Below, piece after piece: positions 23,230-34,348 of a stretch of 64,000 nucleotides of DNA. The translations under genes were made by a program, and so were the position numbers. The notes below the pieces were generated by a model. The model did no database searches. It was not told the DNA's origin and worked only from the letters and a program-made list of their open reading frames with translations. The stretch lies in assembly GCF_001653235.2 (NCBI RefSeq), contig NW_019154047.1:372001-436000 (forward strand). Reading direction: 5' to 3'. The DNA is from Pochonia chlamydosporia 170. Lineage: Eukaryota > Ascomycota > Sordariomycetes > Hypocreales > Clavicipitaceae. Numbering within the stretch: the stretch's first letter is position 1; each line of letters begins with the position of its first letter.

Positions 23230-25900
23230 TAGTTCTGGTCCCAGAAAACTACCTAAGCACTCAACAGGCTTGTCAGCAATCAATATTGATTGATAAGGGC
23301 AGCATTGATATTGATAACGAAGATTTACCCAATATTGATATTGATATTGATAATTATTGATAAGAAGCCAGTGATTTTCGCCTCCATCACGATACAGTTG
23401 CAGCTGTCCAGGTATTCATTACTGTGACGAGTTGTCACCGCCGACGATGTCAATTTCATTGCCGCCAGTCTCTGAAAGGCTAATAACTTCATCATCTTCG
23501 CCAGTTAGTACATGCAGAACTCGAATAAGATCATTCTTATTCCAATTCCCTAAAAGCTCTGTCATCTCCACAATCCAAGCGCCTAGCCTTGCCCTATCCC
23601 AAGAGATTGTACGTCTAACACCTGAAAAGACACGTTCTGCCTCGTCTGACATTGGCGGGATAGAGAGAATGTCAATAGCCATTTTGTGGAGACGAGGGTA
23701 CTCCAATCTCTGTTCTTCTTTACACCACCATTGTAAAGGGGAGCAGGTAATCTTATGTGGCGACGATGTAACGAACTTCTCAAATTCATCCTCACCGTCA
23801 TCCTCAGTAACATCAAGCTCTTGCGCAAGCTTGTCAAACTCTGAGAGCTCATGGCTGTCGTTCGCCCCCCGGTTTGCATTTTCTTGAAGTGGCAGATCTT
23901 TGTACTTTGCCCAGACCTCCCTCGCTGCTCTGAGGGCTGGCCCACACCAAGATGGATCCCAATGAAGGTCAATATACTTTTTTCGGCGCATAGGGTGGAG
24001 GAGGAGAGCAGTAGTGTAGGCGGGAGCTTCGTCAGAACATTTGTAATACTTGTCAAGTACGTACCAGCCCATATTGATGGAGTTGACTATATGGGAGTTA
24101 TGGGCGTACTTGGCCTGTATTATCTATTAGCAACATACTAATGAGTTAATACTTGTTACAGCGTACCTTCGCTTGCTCGTAATGCTTAAACAGTACATCC
24201 ATCGTCCAGAGTGCCTGATCAAGAGATGACCATTTTGACTCCTGAATAAGCGTCGCTTGAGAGAAGGGCTGTAAGAACTCCAGAGTAATTTTAAGAGTCT
24301 CCCAATCTTGAGGCGAGAGAACTGCTGGTCCAAGTTCTTTATGATGGTTTTGACAGAAGATCATCAACTTTGCTTGCTTCTCAACCGCTGTTTTAATGAG
24401 ATTAAACCATGAATTCCATCGGGTGACATTATCAATGCCTAACGTTTTGCCGGCTAATGTCTCCCATTCATCTGAAAGGATCGATGAGGAGCGAATGAAG
24501 ACGGCGATAGTATGGAGATTACTGAGTGCACTGATTGACTGCCATCCAGCCTCATCACCCAGTCGTTTCTTCTTGCCTTTCTTACCTTGCTTTTCTCGAA
24601 GTTGTTCTTGTAATGCCTCTACAATGGTGAGGTCTGCCTCTTCCTTTGCAGCCTCGATAGCAGCTTCGAGTGCTTCGACAGTGCTTGCAAAAAGAAAGGC
24701 TTCAAGAGAGAGATTGATGATGTGACCACAACAACGAATACGGCGCTTCTTCCCATCAAATTCAATTCCCAGTTTGATAAGCTCTCTTCCAATGGCCGCA
24801 ACACAAGTGTCATTACTTGAAGCATTATCCCCAACAATATATCCAGTATTTTCGGCAATCTCATAAGCTTTGATCGCATCAAGAATGTGGGCTGCCATTG
24901 TCTCACCACTATGTGAAAAGCGGCACTGTGGAAGTGCCAACAGCGCCTTTCGAAGAACGTACTCATTATCAACGAATTGTGCGCAAATGCCGAGGAATGA
25001 TTTGCGGTTTGGTGATTTCCAGAGATCGATACTATAGTGAATTTGAGACCTAGCATTTTGGAGCCGGCTCTTGACGGTTCCATAATGCTTGCGGAAGCTG
25101 CGCTCAATATGGATTGGGATGCTTGAATGTGATTCGACAAGGAGGCTTTCGACTTCTGGGTTAATAGACATGAGGAGTGCTTGATATTCAGCCCATTCAA
25201 CACAATTAAAGGCCATCCGGCGGCGAGTAATGAGCTGGATCTGTGCTTCATAAAAAGCGTCCCTGTCAATAGCGTTGCGGAGCTTCTCTCTCAACTCGAA
25301 ACTGTCCCTTTCCGCTAGCTTCTGTGTAGCATTTTGAAACGAGATATCGAGGGCTAATTGGCGTGGTTTCTTGCCCTTTGGCTCTGCAACCTCAATGTAT
25401 ATTTGATGCTTGTTCGCAAGATGGCCACGTGCATTTGTCGTAATCGCAGTAGACCACCTTCCATTGCAAAATTTGCAGTACATTAATGACTGTCCATCCT
25501 TTCCTCTCTTGTCTTCGTCCTCTTGTGGCTTTCGAAAGTGGTCCCAGACGTCCTCAGCACGTCTTTTTCTTTGTTTTAAGATGATGTCTTCTCGAGCACG
25601 GTCAGGTTTGGGAGGACGGCTGTTGAGGAAGGAGAATGCATTAGGAGTAGGTGTCTGTGGAGTGGAGGGCGTGGAGGAAGAGGGGCTTCTTATAGACCGA
25701 TTGGAGAAATTTCCAGAAGCCATAGCAAAAGCTTGAAGTAATTATGGTGATTGAGGAACACGATAGGAGACTAAAGGCAGAACTTCAGACGCGCCAGGAA
25801 AGACGCGAAAAACGCGAGTTCGCGGTGTCACATGATATTGATTGATAAGTATTGATTGATAAGAACAACATTGATATTGATAATTTTGAAAGGGACTTGC
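23230..25900 (-). mobile_element. hAT-5 element, approximate extent
   Basis: The transposase gene is bordered on both sides by dense arrays of TTGATA/TATCAA words (about 23275-23365 and 25835-25890). These look like subterminal transposase-binding repeats. I could not assign exact inverted termini or a duplication because the repeats are self-similar. Confidence 0.65.
23419..25723 (-). CDS. hAT-5 transposase, intact, one intron
   Basis: Two exons (25723-24167 and 24114-23419) flank a 52-nt GT...AG intron with a CTAAT branch; the protein is 750 aa. An N-terminal BED-like finger is visible (YCKFC...GHLANKHQ). The RNase H-fold segments follow: YSIDLWKSPNRKSFLG and IVGDNASSNDT for the catalytic Asp residues. 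A Lys-rich insertion lies in the helical domain (KQGKKGKKKRLG). The C-terminal hAT dimerisation block is YPRLHKMAIDILSIPPMSDEAERVFSG. The intron falls right after HYEQAK, the position also used by hAT-8, so the two are related. There is no stop or frameshift; the enzyme may be active in cut-and-paste transposition. Confidence 0.85.
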
Positions 25901-25902
25901 TA

Positions 25903-25952
25903 GACGGGCATGACACTTTGGCTACACGGGCATGAGTCTTACACGGGCATGA
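25903..25952. repeat. Three copies of ACGGGCATGA
   Basis: The decamer ACGGGCATGA occurs at 25903, 25926 and 25943 with unrelated spacers of 13 and 7 nt. It sits between hAT-5 and hAT-6. No function is evident. Confidence 0.5.
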
Positions 25953-26229
25953 CTTTTAGCGCCTGTGATTGGTCACATTGTTCTCGTTAACGTAGTAGGA
26001 TTCTGCCAGCCCAGCCGCAGGTACCTTGGTTGTCTCATTTGAAACTTGCTTCTTTTGTGAATTATTTCATTTCGACTAAGCCACCACGCAGCAACCATGG
26101 TTGTGTCGTCGAGCGTGACCCTGGAGTTTTCTTTCTCCTTTTACCTAGCTTTTAGGTAAACCATAGTATGGTACCTCGTACTGAAGAAACCGCGGCCATT
26201 TCTTTCATATACAAATGCTGATTCTATTC

Positions 26230-28597
26230 CCAAGAGCAGAGACCCAATCAACTAAATCAACTACACGGCATCTGTCAATTTAGAGTAAGTGTAGATTAGT
26301 AATGAAACTTTGAATGTAGTGTATCAACGGACACCTCAAATGTAGTTGATTTAAGTGTAGTTGACTTCAGTGGATGGAGGTTTGTGGCGGCATCATCCAG
26401 AGTCGCGGCGTAGTGGGGCAGCGCATGATGGCACTAAGTTAACGCGTCTACACGTCCACGCGCTTGCTCATACCTCTTTCCTCTTCATCTTGGTTTTCGT
26501 GCAATATAGTGGCATTATCTCTTGAGTTGATCTCATCGCGCCCGTGTCAGGGTTGGCCACAGTGACGCTAACCATCCCCTCGCATTAAAAAGTGTCAGAG
26601 ACGACATATTCTAACAAATACCTCCCTCTTAGAAGGAGGTGATGTCCACTTTTGCTGGCTGGTACAACAAGTAGGGCTTCCCGAGGCTCCTCTGGTGCGA
26701 ATCTACCTTCGGCTGCTCCCGTCCCCTTCCCTTCATTCACTCTTGTAGCACTCGAATCGCCTCTTCAATGGCCAGCTGTTTTCGCCGCGGCAGCGAGCCA
26801 CGATAGCTCCCGTCTTCTGAACTCATCATCATTAAGATGGATGCCCTCGAGCTCTTTCTTCTCCTCTATGATCGAGAGAAATAACGGATCTAGGTCGTTG
26901 ATAATGCCTGCCCGAAACCACGACCTCAATACCTGACACATCCCAACTGTTTGCGCCTGAAGATTGCACCGTTGGGGAACAACCATCTGCCCTGCTGCCG
27001 AGAACATCCTCTCACATTCTGCAGACATTGATTGTATTGTGACAAAGTCGAGGGCCATTCGGGAGAGACGAGGGTATTGCAGGCGCTTCTCATGCCAATA
27101 CGCTATCGGATCTCGCACAGTCTTGTCAGTGCTCTCATGGCTCGATTGCCATCGTTCGTATTCGTCGCCAATCGTGTCGTCGTCCAGTAGAGGCTCTGTC
27201 TGTATGGAGTCGATACGGGACTGTTCGCAATGCTCTTCGAAGGCATTGTAGTATTGCTTCTGTCGTTTTGCAACAGGCTCGTCATTTGAGGCCACCACAA
27301 TATGGAAATCTCGATAGGACTCGTCCCACACTTCTTGAACTATCCTTTTTGCAGATCTGATCCAGTCGGGCTTATGTACCCAGGCCTGCTCGAACCATCC
27401 CCATCTGTATGCCGGGTGGAGTGCGAGGGCGGTATAATATATCGGTGTTGTGTCGAGAATAGTGTAATACTTGTCTAATTTCTCCCAGGCCATATTTATG
27501 CCGATCCTGAACTGTTCGGGGTCAGGAAAATCTTTTGCCATCGCCTTATATTTTTCGAGCTTGCCAAGCAGGAATTCAAACCCATTGATCACATCCCAAA
27601 CGTTTCCATATGAACCAGTATAACCCCTCTTGCGTTTCCTGATTAAACCGTCGCCTTCTAGAGTCTTGACTGCATCTTCATAGTATCCAAGGATCGTCGC
27701 GAAGTGTTGAAGTACAGACCAATCGTTGGCCGTAAGTTGGTTCTCGTCTCTAAGGATTCGAGGCCGGACAGCCGACTTTTTCAACTGGCCAGTTCTTTTT
27801 GATGTATTCTCCTCCTCCCATTGGATTCGGAACTTCGCGACTAGCAGTTCGAAGTACCTTCGAAGTCTCAAGGCGCGGCGGATCATATAGAGCTGGGAAA
27901 GCCAGCGCGTATCGTTATCTAGCACTACCGAGACGGGGCTTTTTGACCGTATTTTCGGATCGTCCGACATGGATATGTCGTACTCTTGAAGTTCTTTCAA
28001 CAGGTATGTCAGTCTGTCCGATCGATCAACATCCACGACGAAATTATGGAGCTTCCCAACCGGCCCTTTCTGTCGCCAAAGTTCGTATTCGGCTTCAGAC
28101 AGCGCTTCTGCACCAGAAAGTTGTTCTTCGAACGCGTCTGTATCCTTCCCGAACAGTAGTGCCTTCGCAGACAGATTGACTATATGGCCGAAGCAGCGGC
28201 CTCGCCTTCGAGCGCCATTGAAGCCGAGCTTTTTGCCAATAGCCTCAAGTGCTGTGTCGTTGTTCTCGGCATTGTCAAGGGTAAAATACCCAATATTCTC
28301 CTCGATGCCAAAAGCCTCGATGGTATAAAGGACTTCTGTTGCAATGTTGTTCCCCGAATGTCTGCGGACTTCGGGGACCCCCAGAGCGACCTTGTGGGGC
28401 TTGCTATTCTCGTCCCTGAAGAAGCACACGATACCGTATAACGAGTGTCGATTCCGCGCCCTCCATCCGTCAAAGCTGACGTGTATTAAGCCGGGGCTCT
28501 TTCGCAGGGCTTCAATGACGCGCGCCTTGTGCTTTTTAAATTCGGAGTTGATGAGCGCGCGAACTGTGGTATCAGAGATGTTGGCGTTCGTGATCTT
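26230..28597 (-). mobile_element. hAT-6 element, truncated at the assembly gap
   Basis: The 3' end of the element is to the left, where ATCAACTA and GTAGTTGA words cluster between about 26245 and 26380. The 5' part (BED finger, promoter, terminal repeat) is missing because the sequence stops at the run of Ns. Exact ends are unknown. Confidence 0.7.
26765..28597 (-). pseudogene. hAT-6 transposase, 5'-incomplete
   Basis: About 610 codons are open from the gap to the stop. They contain HVSFDGWRARNRHSLYG and YFTLDNAENNDT (catalytic Asp segments), CFGHIVNLSAKALLFG, DNDTRWLSQLYM, a TYYTALALHPAYRWGWFE-type stretch, and the C-terminal YPRLSRMALDFVTIQSMSAECERMFSAAG. It closely resembles hAT-1, hAT-2 and hAT-4. 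The lost N-terminus may be an assembly artefact rather than a real truncation, because the Ns cut the frame directly. Reading through the Ns joins it to unrelated sequence, so nothing beyond 28597 should be counted as this protein. Confidence 0.8.
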
Positions 28598-28607
28598 NNN
28601 NNNNNNN
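28598..28607. other. Assembly gap (10 N)
   Basis: Ten undefined bases. The true size is unknown, and the sequences on the two sides may not be adjacent in the genome. Confidence 0.99.
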
Positions 28608-29993
28608 TTTGCTTGTTCTATCAACAGAGGCAATTCTTATCCGACAAATGAACAGAAACACGGAAACACCTCCAAAGATTCAAAACCCAACGTTTGACGG
28701 GCCGAAAAGACGAAAGTTGTTCCCTTGGATTCCTACATAAAGGGTGGAATCATACGAGAACTAAATGATTGTTACGCAAACTTTTAGCGTATGATTTTGC
28801 TCATCTTTTTGTGAAGGCATCAAGAGTGTCAAAACAAAAACCAGCTATACAATGAGAATCATAGACCAGATAGCGGAATTGCAGTGGGTCTTGTCGGAGA
28901 ATTATAAATGCAAAACAGAACACCATAGCATTCTCAAGCCAAACCGGTACAATTTACTCCATACTATTCTGATATCATCAGGTATGCGACAACGACAGTA
29001 CGGTGGTCAAATAACGCCTCTATCGCGATGCCATTGATCGTCATTAATACTTGATTTCCCATTTGTCGCTCAGACTTGGGTCACTCGGGTCACTCGAGTC
29101 ACTCGGATCATATCACTTGACACGGACCCGGAGTGGTAGACGTGATGCTATTTTTGTATAAAATATCACGGCCGCCAAACAACATTCAACGACATATCTT
29201 CCCCGGTATGTTACAGCCCCAGTTATTTAGGTGCTGACACCATCAGGGTCCATGTTGACGGCTCGGGTCCCTCTCCCTCTAGGGAGTATTATTCCGTGGC
29301 TGAGTGTCATCTCGCGCTCGCCTATGAGAGGCAATATGTGACGCTTCGGAGCTCGATCAGCAGTAATGTCATCGTGGGAGATAGTTGCATTTGGCGACAA
29401 GTCAGCTTCGGGGTGTGGGAGAGTGGTGTTGGGACCTGGTGATAGTCAGTGGTGTACGTGATCTAACTGGCAAAAACATCGGATTGCTTAACAAAGCATT
29501 CCTTCACCAAAAGGCTCTGGGAAGCCAGTGTCCCTGGCACTGGCGTTGTGTCTTGGTTGGGTTTGTAGCAGACACGACTGAGTTTTGTGGATCAACCAGG
29601 GCATCAGCAACTATGCTCCTATGAGAAGCTTTCTGGCATGCGATGATGACCTGGGATACATAATTGGAGCTCCGCAAATTACGAGGCATTGAATTCAGTG
29701 TATGACGTTGCGAGCTCCTGTAAAGTTTGATGCAACAACGATCACGGGGGGGGGACAATGCATCCATCGTTGGTAAAGCCTCTTCAACATACAACAACTG
29801 GCAAGTCCTTTTCGTTCCCTACCCCGAGCCCTGCGACCAGGGGATTGATAGAGAAACGTGGACTCAACTAGGCCAGCTGTGGACTATAAGGTATGTTGCA
29901 AGTGCTTGTGCTCCGAGGCGTGGCGCGAGGTCGAAATTTGCTCGGGGCCCGTGGTGTCGGATAAGGCTGCCTCTGTTGATTGAACAAGCAGAC
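28608..29993. other. No gene recognised; bounded by a 38-nt inverted repeat
   Basis: The first 39 bases after the gap reappear, inverted and with few mismatches, at 29955-29992 (TGTCGGATAAG...GAACAAGCA). The segment between has no recognisable domain. A run of nine Gs is at about 29746-29754, and a threefold TCACTCGGGTCACTCGAG-like repeat is at 29085-29107. Confidence 0.5.
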
Positions 29994-30631
29994 TTGGAGT
30001 AATTGCTGGATGTCATAAAATCATGGATATCAGAAGGTGAAGAGGCTTGCCAGCCACTTGGAAATAATTAGAAGGCTGGAAATAATGCTTCTTTGCTAAG
30101 ATAAATGACGTGAATCCCTCTGGCAAGAGGAGGACAACAAGTTCAGATATACAAGCAATTGACAGGCTATTGAATCAAGAACTGCATCTTCAGCGTAGTA
30201 AAAATTGAATTGGAACCGCATAACGCGACAATACTATCAATCTGGCAGCACCAAGGGTGGAAACCACTCAACGTTATTCAACCGGGTTGACCTAATTGAC
30301 CAGCGACGTCAACTCAACTCAATCAACTGCAGGCCTGATTACCTAACTTGTCAATCCATAATAATGTTCAGTTGATTGAACAGTTGAACAGTTGAAGTCT
30401 GTTGATTTAGGGTAGGAGGTTCGCTGGGAGCATCGGCTTTGACGGCTTCACTCCTTAACCCAACCTTTCAGCCAGGCCATTGCTGCCGCGCTAAGCCCAA
30501 GGAGGTCAAGCCTCAAGCCCAAACGCGACCTGTCGACCTCGCGACCGCGACTTTAATGGGTTGAGCGTGTTCTCTGATTCCGACTGAAGCTGAAGCATCG
30601 CAAACAGTGCTTCTCGCCACAGTTCGATGTA

Positions 30632-33453
30632 ATGGAATCTGCCACACCATGGTTGAGCAATGGAATCGAAACGTTGTCTCGCACAACACCCGCAGATTCA
30701 TGCCTAGCAACGCCTGCCCCGAGCGCGCGATCGGAATCACCAATTCAAGCCCCGGACCACCAATATCTTTGGCGCCGTTTCCCCGATCACATTTGGTCAC
30801 AACGTGTACGAGACACTTCCTCTTGGGTATGGGACTTTGGTTTTGATATCCAGGGTGCCAATGGTAATCGTCGGTGGGTCTGCAAACGTTGCATCCAAAG
30901 CAGGCGTCCAATACCCAGGAGCTTTGCGGAAAAGGGCATTCAGAACGCGAATGCTCATCTGTTCAAGGATCACAGAATATGCGCACCCGGCGAGGCGACA
31001 AAATCGTCGGCTCAAAAACAAGCAGAAAAGGTAAGGAACAGGGACCAGAGGTCTATTGCTGATGTGATGAAACTCGATACAAGGCTCCCACGCGAGCAAG
31101 ACATTGCGAATAAGCTCGTTCAAGGCTTCGACCGGAAGTACTTCCAACGACTTCTACTCGAATGGATCATTGAGGAGAATCACTCTTTTACTGTTTGTGA
31201 ACAAGGAAGACTGCGAAGAATATTCGAATATCTCAATCCCCTTGTGAAGATAACCGACGCCAACATTACGAGGCCGACTATTCGCCGGAAAGTTCTCTCG
31301 GCCTACGAAACACATAAAAGTAAGGTTGCAGAGGTTTTGCGGCAGTCATCGGGCCTGATTCATGTCTCATTTGACGGATGGAAGTCAGGGAATAGACACA
31401 GTCTGTACGGAGTTGCTTGCTTCTTTCGGGACGAGAACAGTCAGCCGCGAAAGCTAGTGCTTGGCGTCCCTGAGCTGCGAACGCGCCATTTTGGGCACAA
31501 TATTGCGGCAGAAATACTTGACGTCCTTGACGCGTATGGAATTAAGGATAGGGTTGGGTACTTCACATTAGATAATGCACAGAGCAATGACAAAGCGATG
31601 GAAGTAATTGGTGGCGAGCTTGGCTTCATGGGATCGACGAGGCGTGGCCGCTGTTTTGGCCACACTCTAAACCTCTCCGCGAAAGCTCTTCTTTTGGCCA
31701 CAACGTTGAGGCGTTTGAAGAGCAGCTGTCAGGTGCAGCAGCCTTATCTGAGGCAGAGCACACGCTTTGGCGGCGCAAGGGACCCGTCGGAAAGTTGCAC
31801 AATCTAGTCGTAGATATTAGGAGGTCGGATCAGCTTACTTATCTCCTGCGAAGTATACAGCGGTCAGAATTCGACATGTCGGCTGATGTTAGGGTCAGAG
31901 CAAGCAAGACACTCGATCTAATCATTGACAACGATACACGATGGCTTTCTCAACTATATATGATAAGGCAGGGTGGTCATCGATAAGTATATCGATTTGT
32001 ATCGTCGATCAATATCGTATCGACCGATATCGATATCGAAATCGATATCGATTACAATATATCCGAAATTGGAGCAACCTTAATAGGGTAATTTTATTTG
32101 TAAATCGCAATTTCGGACTCTAAAAATAGGACAAGGCTTGTTGCGGAGGCAACAGGCTTGCACTTCCTTTTTATTGTGTTGCACAGTTCATACTGTGTAG
32201 TGAACCGATGTCGATGTAACTCCAGCAATGACTTAGCGGAATCGGTACCTTATTTTTGGGAATAATTTTGATCCCCACAGTGAGTGACCGTAGATTCTAC
32301 TTGCGCATCCATATCGACGATATCGACGATATCGCCCGTCGATATCGATATCGTATCGTATCGTATCGATCGTATCGATGACCACCCTGTGATAAGGCGA
32401 GCCATTACTCTCCGTCCATACCTTGAGCAGCTTATATTGAAGCATCGCCAGCAATGGGAGCAAGATAACAGGTCAAAGAGGACAGGCATTTTAAGGAAGT
32501 CGGCCAAGGAGCCGCGGATTTGCTTGGAAGAAAACCAGTTGACGGCTCATGACTGGACCGTCCTTGAGCATCTCGCTACACTTCTTGGGTTCTACGAAGA
32601 TGCCGTCAAGACTCTAGAAGGCGATGGTCAGCAGCGCAAGCGCAAAGGTGGATGGGTGGGCTCCTACGGGAATGTGTGGGAAGTCATTCAAGGATTTGAG
32701 TTCCTTCTAGAGGTCCTCGAAGAGTATAAGCAGCTTGCGTCTGGAATACCTGACCCGGAGCATTTCAGAATTAACATCAACTTGGGATGGGAGAAGCTGA
32801 ACAAGTATTACTGCGCGTTGGACGAGACACCAATTTATTATACGGCTTTGGCCCTGCATCCGGCTTTCCGATGGGGATATTTCGAGAACGAGTGGAAGGA
32901 CAATACGAAATGGGTGACGAAGGCGAAGCAAATGGTTCGAGAAGTGTGGGAAACGGAATATCGCAACCTGCAAATAGACTCAAGCCCCGTGGTCCACGAA
33001 CCGGCAGCTAAGCGGCAGCGCAAGTACTACAACCCTTTTCAGGCGTGTTGTGAACGCACTCGGCCAGTCTCTAGATGCGGCAGGGTTAAAGAGGAAGGGT
33101 CGTCGCCCGCTCGCATAGATGTGGATGTTGACGAACTGGAAATATGGCAGTCATCGAGAGAGGATGGGGACAGCGACATTAGAGATCCGATAACGTACTG
33201 GCATGAGCGCCGACGACGATATCCACGCCTGTCGCGAATGGCGCTGGACTTCCTTACGATTCAGCCAATGTCAGCTGAGTGTGAGAGATTGTTTGCGGCA
33301 GCGGGACGCATGGTAACACCACTGCGAAGCCGGCTTGATGCTGATATCATAGGAATGTGCCAAGTGCTACGGTCGTGGTTGAGAGCTGGGGTAATCGACG
33401 ACCTAGACGTACTGCTTCTTCCCGTTGAGACTGTTGACGGTGAGGAGCCGTAG
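30632..33453 (+). pseudogene. hAT-2 transposase, frameshifted and carrying a MITE
   Basis: The N-terminal part (30632 to about 31695) has a BED finger (WVCKRC...HLFKDH) and catalytic segments VSFDGWKSGNRHSLYG and YFTLDNAQSNDK. One T is missing from the run at about 31690 (sisters read KALLFG), moving the frame. The next part (31795 on) ends DNDTRWLSQLYMIR at the MITE. After it the frame resumes as RRAITLRPYLEQL and runs to 33453 through YPRLSRMALDFLTIQPMSAECERLFAAAG and LRSWLRAGVIDDL. MITE plus duplication is 429 bp, a multiple of three, but it contains stops. The transposase is therefore inactive, although few other lesions are visible. Confidence 0.85.
31969..32389. mobile_element. hAT-type MITE with TCGATA subterminal arrays
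   Basis: The ends CAGGGTGGTCATCGATA are inverted at both termini (17 bp perfect). The 8-bp duplication TGATAAGG is at 31961-31968 and 32390-32397. About 100 bp inside each end is packed with TCGATA/TATCGA words. There is no coding capacity. Excising it with one duplication restores the host transposase reading LYMIRRAITLR. Confidence 0.93.
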
Positions 33454-34348
33454 AAGATACCGATGGGGGGAGAGTTCGGGTGATAACTCTGATGAGGTAG
33501 ACGACACCGCGTGATCGCAAAATTAGAAGTACAAGTAGTGAATGAGAGAGGGAAAATGGCCACAGCCTGAATGACTAATCAGTCAACTGATGGACGTCAA
33601 TGTCCATTAGGCACACATTTTGTCAATCCACGGCTGTATCTCGTTGACCAGGTCAACTCAACGCAACTGAAGCAATTTGTGGGTTGAGTTGAGTGGTTTA
33701 CACCCTTGGGCAGCACACGCATTTATGTTTCCAAAAGCGGCACCAGTGGAAGCACCTACGAAAAATAAGATCAAGAAGGAGACCACGAGCGAATATGTCA
33801 AACCTTCAGAATCTGATATATTGAAATGGAGGAAGGCTGGTCCTCTTGGCAAGCTCCACAACATCGTTGTTTTTATCCGGTGTAGTCCCCAACGTATACA
33901 GAGGTTTAAAGAGATCAGCGACAAGAAGGGACTTCTTCGCGACAACGATACAAGGTGGAACTCCAAGTACTATATGACCGCGAGAGCTATCGAACTTGCA
34001 GATCAAATTGATTACTTTTGTTCCAAGGAGAAGGACCTGAAGCTTGACTCCCTTTCAGAGCAAGACTGGGTTGAGCTGAGAAAAGTTTGCAATTTCCTCA
34101 AATCATTCGCTGATGCAACCAAGGCTACGGAAGGTCACGCGCATAGGATTGACCGAACGTTGCCGATGATGGACTTCCTGCTTAGTAAATTTGAGGCTGC
34201 ACGAATCGAATACGGAAATGACGCATTCATGGCGCCATGCGTTGAGGCTGGGTGGGCGAAACTCGACGCGTATTACACTCTTACAGAACGTTCATCTGCA
34301 TATGTTGCAGCCATTGTCCTCAGTCCTCATAGAAAGTGGCACTACTTT

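Larger units (their letters stand above)
30252..33708 (+). mobile_element. hAT-2 element with exact ends
   Basis: Terminal inverted repeats CAAGGGTG(G/T)AAACCACTC are found at 30252 and, inverted, ending at 33708. An 8-bp duplication GGCAGCAC flanks them at 30244-30251 and 33709-33716. Subterminal zones are rich in GTTGA/TCAAC. The total is 3457 bp, including a 421-bp MITE plus its 8-bp duplication, so the original element was about 3028 bp. It sits in an older hAT relic. Confidence 0.93.
30130..34348 (+). pseudogene. Old hAT transposase relic, split by hAT-2
   Basis: The left piece (about 30130-30251) decodes as degenerate transposase with in-frame TGA and TAA codons. The right piece (33709-34348) is open for more than 200 codons: HAFMFPK, WRKAGPLGKLHNIVVFIR, LRDNDTRWNSKYYM, WAKLDAYYTLTE and SSAYVAAIVLSPHRKWHYFA. 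Joining the two across the hAT-2 target site gives NLAAHAFMFPK, the expected family sequence. The right end is cut by hAT-3. The TGA in the left piece would be CGA in relatives, a C-to-T change of the sort RIP makes. Confidence 0.75.

Noticed and set aside
28608..28633. N-terminal extension of hAT-6 (LPLLIEQA) across the gap
   Set aside because: It depends on reading through Ns, and the same peptide is encoded at about 29970 away from any hAT-6 sequence.
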